Origin: an uncultured Rikenellaceae bacterium
GTDB lineage: Bacteria; Bacteroidota; Bacteroidia; Bacteroidales; Rikenellaceae
Length of the DNA: 38,361 bases
Assembly (NCBI GenBank): GCA_944415565.1
Contig: CALYBQ010000018.1
Coordinates: 1-38,361, forward strand
Direction of reading: 5' to 3'
Under the pieces are notes generated by a model. That model was not told the origin of the DNA. It saw only the letters and a program-made list of their open reading frames with translations, and searched no databases. The position numbers were made by a program, and so were the translations under genes. Positions 25,072 to 34,967 of this stretch are shown here, in pieces. Positions within the stretch are counted from its first letter, which is position 1; each line of letters opens with the position of its first letter.

Positions 25072-26526
25072 CTATTTAACTTCAATTACTTTGTACTTCG
25101 GAACGAGCGATTTCATGATAATCCATCCCAACAGATAAACTACCGAGCAGATGCAGAATATCACGAAATAACCCGAGTCGATTCCTTCGAATCCCATGAA
25201 CTTCATATTGGTCTCTTTGGCATGGTCGAAGAGTACGCCCGACGACATATTGATGATGAACGACGCGAGTGCACCTGCCGCACCGCCGATACCAGTCACG
25301 GTAGCTACGGCCGATTTCGGGAACATATCGCCGACTGTGGTGAATATGTTTGCCGACCAAGCCTGATGCGCTGCACCGGCAATACCTATTATTATTACAG
25401 GGAACCAATAGCTGTAAGCTCCGAGCGGCTGTGCGAACATTGCAAGCAGCGGGAAGAATGCGAATATGAGCATTGCCCTCATACGTCCGGCATACGGGTT
25501 CATCCCTTTCTTACCAATGAAGTACGACGGGAGCCATCCGCCAACGATAGCCAACATGGTTATCATGTAAAGAATGAAGAGCGGGAATGCGATCTGAGTA
25601 GAGGTCATGCCATATACAGACTGGAGATATGCCGGAGCCCAGAAAAGGTAGAACCACCATACGCCGTCGGTCATGAATTTACCGATGGTGAAAGCCCAAG
25701 TCTGTTTGAACTTGAAACACTGTATGAACGACAACTTTTTCTCCTTGCCTTCTTCCTCTACCACCGGTTCGGCAGAATCGGTATCCTGAAGTATGTATTC
25801 GAGCTCAGCCTTGTTGACATGCGGGTTCACTTCAGGTTTCTTATAGATGAATTGCCAGAATCCCATCCATACGAAACCAAGCGCACCGATGATAATAAAT
25901 GTCATTTCCCATCCATAAGCATTTGCAATAAAGGGAATTGTAAGAGGAGCCGCAAGAGCACCCACGGTAGAACCGGCATTGAAGATACTGGTCGCGAACG
26001 CCCTGTCCTTCTTCGGAAAATACTCGGCTGTGGCTTTAATTGCGGCAGGGAAACTACCTCCCTCGCCCAAAGCCAAGACGAAACGTGCGATAATAAAGAG
26101 TACGACGCTGACATTAATCACTTTAGATACGTTTGACAGTCCCGCCAAGACCTCTTTGGCCCCCTCGAAACCTACAAACCAGTTACCAGCAGCGATGCCA
26201 GATGTGGCTATACCGCAGAATGCGTGAAGACACGCACCAAACGACCATACGCCGATGGCCCACATATAGCCTTTTTTAGTTCCCATCCAGTCGACAAACC
26301 TTCCGGCGAAAAGCATACTTCCTGCATAGAACAGCGAGAAGAGCGCAGCGATAAGCCCGTAATGTTTGTTTGTCCAGTGAAACTCAGGCGCAATGAATTC
26401 CTGCCATGTGAGCGAAAGAACCTGACGGTCGAGATAGTTGACAGTCAGCGCAAAAAACAACATAGTACAAATAACCCAACGTGTGTTGGTCATCCGTGTT
26501 TTCGGTTGAGCTTGAATGTTCATCAA
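25072..26526 (-). CDS. exuT: MFS hexuronate transporter
   Basis: A twelve-helix major facilitator of the anion:cation symporter branch. Typical stretches are NYLDRQVLSLTWQEF at the N-terminus, GKLVDWMG-like GRFVDWMGTKKGY in the first loop, ALGEGGSFPAAIKATAEYFP and IFNAGSTVGALAAPL. Length 484. First gene of the operon with the SDR gene, uxuA and uxaC, so glucuronate/galacturonate uptake is the best reading. The central loop (about 235-260) is acidic, rich in Glu, as in relatives. Confidence 0.93.
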   Translation of the reverse strand: MMNIQAQPKTRMTNTRWVICTMLFFALTVNYLDRQVLSLTWQEFIAPEFHWTNKHYGLIAALFSLFYAGSMLFAGRFVDWMGTKKGYMWAIGVWSFGACLHAFCGIATSGIAAGNWFVGFEGAKEVLAGLSNVSKVINVSVVLFIIARFVLALGEGGSFPAAIKATAEYFPKKDRAFATSIFNAGSTVGALAAPLTIPFIANAYGWEMTFIIIGALGFVWMGFWQFIYKKPEVNPHVNKAELEYILQDTDSAEPVVEEEGKEKKLSFIQCFKFKQTWAFTIGKFMTDGVWWFYLFWAPAYLQSVYGMTSTQIAFPLFILYMITMLAIVGGWLPSYFIGKKGMNPYAGRMRAMLIFAFFPLLAMFAQPLGAYSYWFPVIIIGIAGAAHQAWSANIFTTVGDMFPKSAVATVTGIGGAAGALASFIINMSSGVLFDHAKETNMKFMGFEGIDSGYFVIFCICSVVYLLGWIIMKSLVPKYKVIEVK

Positions 26527-26968
26527 TAAATTAAGTTAGTAGTTAGTTAAAAATTTCAATGTTATATTCTGTTATTGCGGTTCGTTATCCATATAAATCG
26601 ATGCAATATATAAAAAAAAGACGACAAGTCATCGTAGCGAAAACACGATTTTAACAAAATTTCGCAATTTTAGCACACACTCACATTTTTCTTGTATATT
26701 CAAGACCTATCCCTCTATGAATTTTGTCGGCACTACCAAACTATCCTCCCCCATACCTCACATAAAATATACTCATCGGCAAGCATCTATACAAATTAGA
26801 CAAGCTGTATGCGCACAAGTCGAAGCTATTGGACTCATTTCTCCAACATAAATACACTACACACAATGACACCTCTTTTTTCTACATCCTGAGTATCTCT
26901 AACCCCACGTCCCAACTTTACAACACCTCACAGCAATAGCCTGAGTGCTTTGTAACAAATACAAAAAG
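26527..26968 (-). promoter_or_regulatory. Upstream region of the exuT operon
   Basis: About 440 nt without a plausible gene. The part next to exuT (26527-26700) is AT-rich and holds nested inverted repeats: AAAATT-TCGC-AATTTT (26655-26670) and GCGAAA / TTTCGC (26637-26642 with 26659-26664), which may be an operator. No exact -7 box was found on the minus strand; TAAAATTG (26672-26665) is one mismatch off. From 26700 on I see no repeat, RNA or coding pattern. Confidence 0.35.
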
Positions 26969-27001
26969 AGCCGTAACGAAATATGTTTTCGTTACGGCTC
27001 G
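26961..27001 (-). terminator. Terminator after eda
   Basis: A perfect 14-bp stem GAGCCGTAACGAAA / TTTCGTTACGGCTC (26969-26982 with 26988-27001). The minus strand continues into TTTTTGTA. It closes the kdgK-eda transcript, so exuT has its own promoter. Confidence 0.9.
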
Positions 27002-27027
27002 TAATTATGTCGTAATAATACCTACTA

Positions 27028-27699
27028 TTATTTACGATACTTCGCGATTATAGCTAACGCCTCGGTACAAAGTTTGGTTATGGCTCCCCAGTTCTCTGCT
27101 GCAATAACATCTTTCGGGAAGAGCATCGAGCCCATACCGACAGCTGTAACTCCGGCTTTCACCCAAGCCGACAGGTTCTCCTCTGTAGGTTCAACAGCAC
27201 CTGTAACCATCAGCATCGTCCACGGCATCGGAGCCATCACGTTCTTCACAAACGACGGGCCGCCGACATTACCTGCAGGGAATACCTTGCAAAGGTCGCA
27301 TCCAGCTTCCTGCGCGAACCCGATTTCTGAAACAGAACCGCAGCCGGGCATATAGGGAACCAAACGACGGTTGCAAACCTTGGCCACATCGGGGTTGAAG
27401 AGCGGGCCGACAACGAAGTTAGCACCTAACTGGAGGTAAAGCGAAGCTGTTCCGGCATCTACCACGGTTCCAACGCCGAGCACCATCTCAGGGCACTCCT
27501 TTGCTGCGAACTTAACCAACTGCGCGAACACTTCCTGAGCGAAATCGCCACGGTTGGTGAATTCGAAAGCCCTCACTCCGCCATCGTAGCAAGCCTTGAG
27601 AACCTTCTGCGCTACCTCTATATCCTTATTATAGAACACAGGAACCATACCCGTAGCAGCTACGGCACTGAGGACCTGCATTTTCGAAAATCTTGCCAT
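27028..27699 (-). CDS. eda: KDPG/KHG aldolase
   Basis: Splits 2-keto-3-deoxy-6-phosphogluconate to pyruvate and glyceraldehyde-3-phosphate. The Schiff-base Lys138 lies in DLCKVFPAG, and the catalytic Glu46 in [18 protein letters not shown] and PGCGSVSEI are also family-typical. Length 223. It follows kdgK by 35 nt and ends the hexuronate route. Confidence 0.95.
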   Translation of the reverse strand: MARFSKMQVLSAVAATGMVPVFYNKDIEVAQKVLKACYDGGVRAFEFTNRGDFAQEVFAQLVKFAAKECPEMVLGVGTVVDAGTASLYLQLGANFVVGPLFNPDVAKVCNRRLVPYMPGCGSVSEIGFAQEAGCDLCKVFPAGNVGGPSFVKNVMAPMPWTMLMVTGAVEPTEENLSAWVKAGVTAVGMGSMLFPKDVIAAENWGAITKLCTEALAIIAKYRK

Positions 27700-27734
27700 T
27701 TTCTACCTTTTCTTAAATTTCAACAATCGTGATA

Positions 27735-28778
27735 TTACCTCGACACCCTACCTGAAGCGTCTCCGCCCATCAGTTTCTCGACTTCGCTTACTGTCGCGAG
27801 GTTGAAGTCGCCGTAGATCGTATGCTTCAGACACGAAGCGGCTACTGCGAAATTAAGCGCTTTCTGGTCATCGTCCGTGTATGTCAGCAAACCATAGATA
27901 AGACCGCCCATGAAAGAGTCGCCGCCGCCTACGCGGTCAACGATATGCGTGATGTCGTAACGCGGAGATTCGAAAAGAGTCTTACCGTTGAAGAGTACAC
28001 CACCCCAAGTATTATGGTTGGCGTTGATCGAACCGCGAAGAGTGATTATGACCTTCTTGGCGTTCGAGAAACGGTCCATCAACTGCTGGCAAACCGATTC
28101 GAAAGCCTGAGCTTCAACCTTACCCTGAGTAGCGGTAACGTCGAATCCTTTCGGTTTGATACCGAACACCATTTCGGCATCCTCTTCGTTTCCGAGGATA
28201 ACGTCGCAACCCTCTACGAGAGCCGGCATAACTTCCGAAGCCTTCTTGCCGTATTTCCACAGGTTTTTGCGGTAGTTCAGGTCGCACGAAACCGTTACGC
28301 CCATCTTGCGGGCAACCTTTATAGCTTCGAGACACACATCGGCAGCACCCTGCGAAAGGGCCGGCGTGATGCCTGTCCAGTGGAACCAGTTGGCACCTTC
28401 GAAGACCTCTTCCCAGTTTATCATTCCGGGTTCGATGTCGGCTATCGAAGAGTGTGCGCGGTCGTAAACCACCTTGCTTGCGCGTGCAACAGCACCCGTT
28501 TCGAGGAAATAGATACCGAGACGTTCGCCTCCGTAAACTATGTCGGACGTGTCCACTCCGTATTTCTTCAAATCCATAACGCACGATTTTGCGATGTCGT
28601 TCTCCGGAAGACGCGACACAAACGATACAGGAATCCCGTAGTTCGCCAACGAAACCGCAACGTTGGCCTCTCCGCCCCCGAAAGTAGCGGTGAATTCTTT
28701 AGCCTGACTGAAACGCAGATAGCCGGGGGTTGCCAGACGCAACATTATCTCCCCGAAAGTAACAACCTTATTCTTCAT
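27735..28778 (-). CDS. kdgK: 2-keto-3-deoxygluconate kinase (PfkB family)
   Basis: Phosphorylates KDG to KDPG. A ribokinase-fold protein with N-terminal GGGEANVAVSLANYG (34-48) and the C-terminal anion-hole/catalytic motif VGGGDSFMGG, Asp287 as base. The Gly at 284-286 replaces the more usual GAGD spelling, which is common in this branch. Length 347. First gene of a two-gene operon with eda; the 304-nt region upstream holds its promoter. Confidence 0.94.
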   Translation of the reverse strand: MKNKVVTFGEIMLRLATPGYLRFSQAKEFTATFGGGEANVAVSLANYGIPVSFVSRLPENDIAKSCVMDLKKYGVDTSDIVYGGERLGIYFLETGAVARASKVVYDRAHSSIADIEPGMINWEEVFEGANWFHWTGITPALSQGAADVCLEAIKVARKMGVTVSCDLNYRKNLWKYGKKASEVMPALVEGCDVILGNEEDAEMVFGIKPKGFDVTATQGKVEAQAFESVCQQLMDRFSNAKKVIITLRGSINANHNTWGGVLFNGKTLFESPRYDITHIVDRVGGGDSFMGGLIYGLLTYTDDDQKALNFAVAASCLKHTIYGDFNLATVSEVEKLMGGDASGRVSR

Positions 28779-28908
28779 CTGATTTTAATATTAGCCACCC
28801 ATTCTACATCACTACAATTGCACGACAGAGATACATCAACGAGATATCCGCTGGGGCACGCCTCCAAGGCTGTATCGCCATCATGCACACTATACGGAAT
28901 AGGCGTGT

Positions 28909-28916
28909 CAAAGATA
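28909..28916 (-). promoter_or_regulatory. kdgK-eda promoter -7 element
   Basis: Minus-strand TATCTTTG, an exact match, 131 nt upstream of the kdgK ATG, which leaves a leader of about 125 nt with a small GCCT-TGG-AGGC hairpin. No -33 or known riboswitch was recognised. The rest of the gap 28779-29082 shows nothing more. Confidence 0.5.
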
Positions 28917-29082
28917 GCACTTTATCCGTAAAGTCGCCACATTACACACGTATTTTAACAAAATAAACGGCGCAGCAGAGCCTCATCATCCCTTACCTAC
29001 CTTCGACATAGTGCCTCTCGACACTTACCAATCCCATGCCTTACACGAAAAGCAAGCAAGCATCGCCTAGTACCCGCAAATC

Positions 29083-30153
29083 CTACACCGTCCTTTTAGA
29101 CAGCAGAAATTCAGTTTTCAGCCGCTCTATGACCTCCTTCACGCTGCTTATCTTATCTGCAAGGTAGGCGTTGGTTCCGGCAAAAGCGTAACCTTTTTTC
29201 ATATTGCCCTTGGCCGCATTATAGAGGGCCTTGATAATACAATATGGACTCTTGGTGTAATCGCACGTCTTTATACAGTGGAACGGGCAACTTTTCGGCT
29301 TCTCCCTACCCTCGGCGACATTGTGGATGAATTCTCCGTCGAAAGCGCGGCCGGGCATACCCACGGGGCTCTGGATGATACGGACGTCTCTCTTGTCCGC
29401 ATTGACATATACCTTCTTGAACTCCACAGAGGCGTCACACTCGTCAGTCGGCACGAATATCGACCCCATTTGGACGGCAGACGCGCCGAGTGCCAAGAAC
29501 TTGGCTATATCATTGCCATTCGAGATTCCTCCCGCAGCAATTACAGGTATATCCTTACTGTCCGCATAACTTTTAGCAACGGCAACCACTTCCGGGATCA
29601 GATGTTCCAATGAATAATGTTCGTCTTCTATCTGGTCCGTTTTGAATCCGAGGTGACCTCCGGCCTTGGGGCCTTCAACCACCAGCGCATCGGGCAGGTA
29701 GCCATAGACGGCATTCCATTTTCCGCATAAAAGTTTGGCCGCGCGCGGCGACGAAACGATGGGAACGAGCATCGTCTTGCTGTCATCACCCAGATACGAC
29801 GGCAAATCGAGCGGAAGCCCAGCACCTGCGAATATCACGTCTACTTTTTCCTCAATGGCAGTGCGTACCATGTCGGCGAAATTGGAAAGCGCCACCATGA
29901 TATTGACTCCGAGCACGCCGCGTGTTTTCAGGCGGGCCTTTCTTATCTCCTCTCTCAAACCGTATATGCACTTTTCAGCATAAGAACCTTTATATTCGGG
30001 ATAGAGCAACCCCAGTCCGGCGACCGAAATTACGCCTATGCCGCCTTCATTGGCAACGGCCGACGCCAATCCGTTCAAAGATACTCCAACACCCATACCG
30101 CCTTGCACGATAGGCAACTTCACCTCGTATTTACCGAGAAAGAATGGTTTCAT
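29083..30153 (-). CDS. Nitronate monooxygenase-family flavoprotein
   Basis: A TIM-barrel FMN protein of the nitronate monooxygenase/2-nitropropane dioxygenase family (FabK-like enoyl reductases are related). Seen: VQGGMGVGVS near the N-terminus, FAGAGLPLDLP (108-118), VVEGPKAGGHLG with His167, and IAAGGISNGNDIAKFLALGASAVQMG (205-230 region) for phosphate binding. Unusual for the classical enzyme is the C-terminal cluster Cys289, 293, 297, 305 (CX3CX3CX7C), which may bind Fe-S. Length 356. It lies 170 nt downstream of the xylanase gene on the same strand. The true substrate is unknown. Confidence 0.88.
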   Translation of the reverse strand: MKPFFLGKYEVKLPIVQGGMGVGVSLNGLASAVANEGGIGVISVAGLGLLYPEYKGSYAEKCIYGLREEIRKARLKTRGVLGVNIMVALSNFADMVRTAIEEKVDVIFAGAGLPLDLPSYLGDDSKTMLVPIVSSPRAAKLLCGKWNAVYGYLPDALVVEGPKAGGHLGFKTDQIEDEHYSLEHLIPEVVAVAKSYADSKDIPVIAAGGISNGNDIAKFLALGASAVQMGSIFVPTDECDASVEFKKVYVNADKRDVRIIQSPVGMPGRAFDGEFIHNVAEGREKPKSCPFHCIKTCDYTKSPYCIIKALYNAAKGNMKKGYAFAGTNAYLADKISSVKEVIERLKTEFLLSKRTV

Positions 30154-30323
30154 TTTAGTTTAAAAATATCGTTAAAATTACATATTGACTTCTACGACAA
30201 TGCTATTCCGCTCAGGCAACCGGTCTCGCCACGCTCCGACAATCCGCAGTGTGACCCCACAGTAGGTATCGGATAAAGAACCGTGTAACTTCGCATCGTC
30301 CGAGAGTAAATCAAATCCGGTTT

Positions 30324-31442
30324 TCAATTGTCAGTACGATTCGACAAAATTATCTCACGCACGAAAGGCTTAGGTTCGTGATTGCGATCGAACAACAACG
30401 GATAATCCGTCCTGCCGCGCACCGGAAAATTGTTCTTCCACGAATCTCCGTCCGTAAGCCCCCATACCGTAACCCTACTTATCACATCGGAGTGTTTCAA
30501 GAACATATCGAAAAATTCCTTCATCCGGGCGTTCCACGCATTCGATACCGCATCGGGAAGCCCTTCGGTATAAGGATTCAATTTTTCATGGTACTCGAAC
30601 GTATCGGAAATATTCGCACTGCTCGTCACGAACGGCAGCACGCTCATATCCCATTCTGTAACCATCACTTTACAGCCCGTGCCGGCGAAAGCTAGGATAC
30701 TTTCCTCGAACTGCTTCACCGAGGGATTATACATATCCATATGGCCCTGCATGCCTATCGCGTCTACACGTATTCCTCTCTCTTTAAGAGAGTTCACCAT
30801 TGCAATCACGGCATCACGGCGTCCGGGAACGGTCATGCCGTAATCATTATAATAGAGTTCGGAATCCGGATCGGCTTCATGGGCATATTGAAATGCAAGC
30901 GGAATGAACTCTTCGCCCAGTATCTCATAAAACTTGCTCTTGCGGTACGAACCGTCCTCCACGATCGCTTCATTCACAACGTCCCATCCTTTGACACGGC
31001 CCTTGTAGCGTCCGACTACTGTGTGGATATGCTCCCTCATACGCTTTCGGAGAAGATCCGGCAAAACATCATTACCGTCCTGATCGACGAAAAACCACTG
31101 CGGAACCTGCGAATGCCAGACGAGGCAATGGCCTATTACAGCCATTCCGTTCTCCTCGCCGAACTTCACGAACTCGTCCGCAGCCCTAAAATCATACCGG
31201 TCCTCCTCCGGATGGACACTGCTGCTTTTCATGCAGTTCTCGGCAACTATCGAATTAAAATGACGGCTCACCACCCTCACGGCCGCAGTATCACGCCCAG
31301 ACGACTGGCGGGTATTGATCGCTACGCCGACTAAAAATTTATCCCCGACCGTATCCTTGAGCGATGCGCCCGAAAGTATGTCCGCCGCCGAAGCAGACGC
31401 GACAGCAACCATTCCGACCAAAACAAGGGCTATTCTTTTCAT
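30324..31442 (-). CDS. GH10 endo-1,4-beta-xylanase
   Basis: A secreted glycoside hydrolase family 10 enzyme that cuts xylan backbones. The start at 31442 gives a signal peptide ([19 protein letters not shown]) and lies below a -7 box. Catalytic residues: acid/base Glu158 in WDVVNEAI and nucleophile Glu263 in VTEWDMS; also [23 protein letters not shown] and [10 protein letters not shown]. Length 372, a single catalytic domain with no binding module. No SusC/D pair or xylosidase is adjacent, so it does not sit in a visible PUL, although glucuronoxylan would link it to the uronate genes. Confidence 0.96.
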   Translation of the reverse strand: MKRIALVLVGMVAVASASAADILSGASLKDTVGDKFLVGVAINTRQSSGRDTAAVRVVSRHFNSIVAENCMKSSSVHPEEDRYDFRAADEFVKFGEENGMAVIGHCLVWHSQVPQWFFVDQDGNDVLPDLLRKRMREHIHTVVGRYKGRVKGWDVVNEAIVEDGSYRKSKFYEILGEEFIPLAFQYAHEADPDSELYYNDYGMTVPGRRDAVIAMVNSLKERGIRVDAIGMQGHMDMYNPSVKQFEESILAFAGTGCKVMVTEWDMSVLPFVTSSANISDTFEYHEKLNPYTEGLPDAVSNAWNARMKEFFDMFLKHSDVISRVTVWGLTDGDSWKNNFPVRGRTDYPLLFDRNHEPKPFVREIILSNRTDN

Positions 31443-31468
31443 TATCTTCTCTAAACGATTTTGCGAAG

Positions 31469-31476
31469 CAAATGTA
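31469..31476 (-). promoter_or_regulatory. Xylanase promoter -7 element
   Basis: Minus-strand TACATTTG fits TAnnTTTG, 26 nt upstream of the ATG at 31442. It lies downstream of the alternative ATG at 31481 and so supports the shorter start. Confidence 0.5.
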
Positions 31477-31596
31477 ATCATAAATACGTCTATATAATTT
31501 AGATTGTTAACTCATTTTACGACGTCCATATTACACTCGGCGGCGGCACGAGCGAAAAGTTTAACGATAAAACAACATATAACCGGATATTTCGAC

Positions 31597-31604
31597 TACC
31601 TTTG
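31597..31604 (+). promoter_or_regulatory. Promoter -7 element of first DEAD-box gene
   Basis: TACCTTTG fits the -7 consensus and ends 22 nt before the ATG at 31627. No clear -33. Confidence 0.5.
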
Positions 31605-31626
31605 CGGCTCATATTATCAACGTTTA

Positions 31627-33435
31627 ATGAATCAATTAGAAGAATTCAAGGCTTTAGGACTGTCCGAAGATATACTTACTGCCATCTCGAAAAAAGGTTT
31701 CGAAACCCCGTCAGCCATCCAGAGCCTAACCATCCCCCATCTGCTCAATACGGATAAAGACATAATCGCTCAGGCACAAACCGGAACCGGTAAAACGGCC
31801 GCTTTCGGCCTGCCCATAATACAACTGCTGACCTCGAAAAAGGCGATACCGCAAGCGCTCGTCCTCGTCCCTACACGCGAACTGGCGTTGCAGGTGACTC
31901 AGGAGTTGCAATCGTTCAACTCCAACGGGCTATCCATAGCACCTATCTACGGAGGGGCTTCGATAGAAGAGCAGCTCCGCAGACTTAAAAAAGGGATAGA
32001 CATAGTAGTCGGCACTCCGGGCCGCATATTGGACCACATACGCCGCCGGACGCTCGACCTGTCGGGAATATCGTACCTCGTGCTGGACGAAGCCGACGAG
32101 ATGCTCAACATGGGCTTCATCGAGGACATCGAGGACATAATGCGCGAGATGCCTTCGTCGAAAAGGGTCCTGCTGTTCTCGGCTACGATGCCCGAACGTA
32201 TCGCCTCGCTCGCGAAGAACTACATGAACGAACCCGACATTCTGAAAGTCGAGTCCAAGAACATCACGGCCGACCTAACCAATCAGATATACTTCGAAGT
32301 TCGCGAGGGCGACAAATTCGACGCGCTCACCCGGATCATAGACGTAGAGCCAGAATTTTACGGTATAGTATTCTCTCGCACCAAGGTCGGTGTTGACGAC
32401 ATAGTGAACCGGCTCATAGACAGGGGCTATGCCGCCGAAGGGCTACATGGCGACATATCGCAGGCTCAACGCGAAAAGATACTCGGCAAATTCAAGAAGA
32501 AGCACACCAACATTCTGATAGCCACCGATGTGGCTGCGCGCGGCATAGACATCAACAACCTCACGCACGTAATCAACTACTCTCTCCCGCAGGACAGCGA
32601 AAGCTACGTCCATCGCATTGGACGTACCGGGCGCGCAGGCAACCAAGGTACGGCCATCACGTTCATCTCGCCGTCCGAAATGCGCCAGTTCGGTTTCCTC
32701 AAGCGCAACATAAAGGCCGACATCAAGCTGGAGAAACTCCCTACTCCCGCAGACGTGATAGCCATGAAACGCAACAGGATAAAAGAAGACCTGTATGCGA
32801 TAATCGAAAGCGAGAATTACAGCGACTGCCAGAGTATGGCGGCCGAACTGCTCGAAAGCTATCCGCCGGAGGTGGCCCTGAGCGCACTTCTTCGCTTGGC
32901 GTTCAAGGACGAACTCAGCGAGAACAGCTATCCCGAAATACGCTCCATAAACGTGGACCGCAAAGGGAAAGCGCGCATATTCATCGCGGTAGGCCATCGC
33001 GACGGTTACGACCCGCGCAAACTCGTTAAGTTGCTCAAACGCGAGTGCGGCCTGTCGGACCATAACATAGACGACATCAAAGTAGCCGACGAATTTTCGT
33101 TCGCGACAGTACCTTTCGAGCAGGCCAACAAGGTGGTAAAGGCTCTCAATATGCTGTCTAACGGTCGTCCGATAGCTGAGATAGCCAAAGATAAATCGGC
33201 CGAGAGCGGCAACGGCAAATCGCGTGGCAAGAAGTCGGACACCGACCGCAAACCTGTTCGCAAAGCACGTCAAAACGAAGAGTGGTTCGATTTCGAAAAG
33301 CCGGCCCGTAAGAAAAAATCCGTGACCGATACCGGCAAACCCGGCAAGCGAGCAGACAAAGCTAAGGCCAAGCCTAAAAAAGCCACTACCAAGGTATCGC
33401 GCCGCGAAAAGAAAGAGAAAACCAAAAGAAAATAG
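31627..33435 (+). CDS. DEAD-box RNA helicase with DbpA-type RNA-binding domain
   Basis: An ATP-dependent RNA helicase of the DeaD/CsdA type, for ribosome assembly and RNA unwinding in the cytoplasm. Motifs: Q motif (25-32), AQTGTGKT (50-57), PTRELA (82-87), DEAD as VLDEADEML (152-160), SAT (185-187), ARGID and HRIGRTGRAG (329-338). A DbpA-like RNA-binding domain follows (about 440-520) and then a Lys/Arg-rich disordered tail (526-602). The start at 31627 is chosen because the N-terminus then matches relatives and follows a -7 box; the frame upstream to 31504 crosses that promoter. Length 602, close to CsdA. Confidence 0.95.
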   Translation: MNQLEEFKALGLSEDILTAISKKGFETPSAIQSLTIPHLLNTDKDIIAQAQTGTGKTAAFGLPIIQLLTSKKAIPQALVLVPTRELALQVTQELQSFNSNGLSIAPIYGGASIEEQLRRLKKGIDIVVGTPGRILDHIRRRTLDLSGISYLVLDEADEMLNMGFIEDIEDIMREMPSSKRVLLFSATMPERIASLAKNYMNEPDILKVESKNITADLTNQIYFEVREGDKFDALTRIIDVEPEFYGIVFSRTKVGVDDIVNRLIDRGYAAEGLHGDISQAQREKILGKFKKKHTNILIATDVAARGIDINNLTHVINYSLPQDSESYVHRIGRTGRAGNQGTAITFISPSEMRQFGFLKRNIKADIKLEKLPTPADVIAMKRNRIKEDLYAIIESENYSDCQSMAAELLESYPPEVALSALLRLAFKDELSENSYPEIRSINVDRKGKARIFIAVGHRDGYDPRKLVKLLKRECGLSDHNIDDIKVADEFSFATVPFEQANKVVKALNMLSNGRPIAEIAKDKSAESGNGKSRGKKSDTDRKPVRKARQNEEWFDFEKPARKKKSVTDTGKPGKRADKAKAKPKKATTKVSRREKKEKTKRK

Positions 33436-33490
33436 CGCACGTATCAGTATCTCCGGCATAACCGCAGGACTGAACGCTTCAACATTATAA

Positions 33491-33527
33491 AACGATATGC
33501 CGCTCGTATGGGCGGCATATCGTTTTT
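33491..33527. terminator. Bidirectional terminator between DEAD-box and MFS genes
   Basis: A 13-bp stem AACGATATGCCGC / GCGGCATATCGTT with T-run TTTTT on the plus strand and TTTTA on the minus strand. It serves both converging genes. Confidence 0.87.
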
Positions 33528-33530
33528 CTG

Positions 33531-34751
33531 TTATTCAAGGTTTTGCCGGTCGAGCTTCATGGCAGACGGCGTAAAGAACGCAATGAGCCCTATCAATATA
33601 ATCACCGCTCCGCACATTATGAAAGAGGTGGTCAATCCGAGTCCGTCAGCAAAGAAACCAATACCTACGAGCCCGAGCATCGCAGGGAACAGGCTCAGAG
33701 TATAGAACATGGAGAACACACGCCCCAATGCGGCCGGATCGACCTTCGTCTGCACTATTCCCGTAAAAGCAGAATTGTACACCGCACCCGACACTCCGGC
33801 TATCACGGTCAGCACAACGAACCAAACGAAACCGTCGGCAGGCAAGAGACCGGAAAGCAGGAAGGTTCCGCCACATACGAGGTACATCCAGTTCACAAGC
33901 CCGACTCTATTGACCTTATAGACTTTCGCCCCCATTATAACCCCTCCGAGCAACGCCCCGACACTCCATATAGCCTCAATCAGACCGGCCTGAAATTCCG
34001 TGCCGCCGAAATATTGGAACGTCATCAGCGGGAACAGCACGCTCACGGGCATAAGGAAAAACGTTACGAGTACTGAGAACAGGAACACCCAACTGAGCCC
34101 CCGGTTTTTCAGAATAGTCATAGCCCCATCTTTCATCTCCCGCATAATATTCTTCGCTTTCTCGTCCGAACGTTCCGGATCGGGAATACGAACGAAGAAC
34201 AATGACGTAACGGCTATCAACGCCCCCGCCACATCGAACATAAGCACATACTCTATGTCCCATATCGCAATAAACATGGCGCCAAGCGCTGGTCCAGCGA
34301 TCATGCTTATCGACGATATTATCTGGTTGATGCCCGCGATACGTGTCATTTGGTCGGCCGGTGCGAGCATGGGGACCGACGCCTGCATAGATGGCATATG
34401 GAATGCCGAACCGACCGAACGTACACCCAATATGATGAAGATATGCCACATCTGGGCTATATCGAGCCAGAAGAGAACCGCGAGGATCACGGTACAGAAT
34501 GCGATGAATGAATCGGAGAGCATCATCACCGTCTTTCGGTTCCAACGGTCTATCAGCACACCGGTAAATGGGCCGAGTACCGACTGCGGAAGCATGCCGG
34601 CTATGGCCGCCCACGCCAACGTCTCGGCCGATCCCGTTTTGAGGCTGAGCCATATTATTATCGCGAAGTTCACGAGGCTGCTGGTCAGCAGCGAAAAGAA
34701 TTGTCCGGTCCAGATGATGCCGAACACCTTTTGCCAATTATTGTTTTTCAT
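33531..34751 (-). CDS. MFS efflux-type transporter
   Basis: A twelve-helix major facilitator resembling macrolide/enterobactin exporters (MefA/EntS branch). Seen: IIWTGQFFSLLTSSLVNFAI at the N-terminus, the loop motif GVLIDRWNRKTVMMLSD, SVGSAFHMPSMQASVPML and TRIAGINQIISS. The start at 34751 (MKNNNWQ) gives 406 residues; the longer frame to 34805 adds basic non-family sequence. A 200-nt untranslated leader with possible structure precedes it. Substrate unknown. Confidence 0.92.
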   Translation of the reverse strand: MKNNNWQKVFGIIWTGQFFSLLTSSLVNFAIIIWLSLKTGSAETLAWAAIAGMLPQSVLGPFTGVLIDRWNRKTVMMLSDSFIAFCTVILAVLFWLDIAQMWHIFIILGVRSVGSAFHMPSMQASVPMLAPADQMTRIAGINQIISSISMIAGPALGAMFIAIWDIEYVLMFDVAGALIAVTSLFFVRIPDPERSDEKAKNIMREMKDGAMTILKNRGLSWVFLFSVLVTFFLMPVSVLFPLMTFQYFGGTEFQAGLIEAIWSVGALLGGVIMGAKVYKVNRVGLVNWMYLVCGGTFLLSGLLPADGFVWFVVLTVIAGVSGAVYNSAFTGIVQTKVDPAALGRVFSMFYTLSLFPAMLGLVGIGFFADGLGLTTSFIMCGAVIILIGLIAFFTPSAMKLDRQNLE

Positions 34752-34967
34752 TTTTGTCTTTCGATAAGGCCGCCACATACGACACCTCCCAAAGTGTGCA
34801 CGCATTGTAGCTTGCGATTGATATGTAAAATGATTAAGCGACGCCGTTAACGGACCGGCGCGGAAGGGGTACAGAGCGGGGATCGTAACGGGAACCCGCA
34901 GCTACCAGATATACACGGATATCTTACCCGTAAGTAACATAAAAACTATATATGGGTCGTAAAGATA
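34752..34967 (-). promoter_or_regulatory. Long GC-rich leader of the MFS gene with promoter
   Basis: Minus-strand CTTG (34989-34986), 18 nt, TATCTTTA (34967-34960) is a fair promoter and would give a leader of about 200 nt. The leader can form CGCCG / CGGCG (around 34838-34860) and GCGGG / CCCGC (around 34876-34898) stems and holds the palindrome CCGTTAACGG. No known riboswitch was recognised. Confidence 0.35.

Noticed and set aside
28779-28908. Riboswitch in the kdgK leader
   Set aside because: One short hairpin only; no match to any riboswitch core I know, such as the TPP motifs.
27822-28931. 369-codon plus-strand frame
   Set aside because: Antisense to kdgK and to its promoter region; longer than kdgK but with no family resemblance.
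32443-33459. 338-codon minus-strand frame
   Set aside because: Antisense to the helicase C-terminus and basic tail; the low-complexity Phe/Leu/Arg pattern mirrors the Lys/Glu-rich tail.
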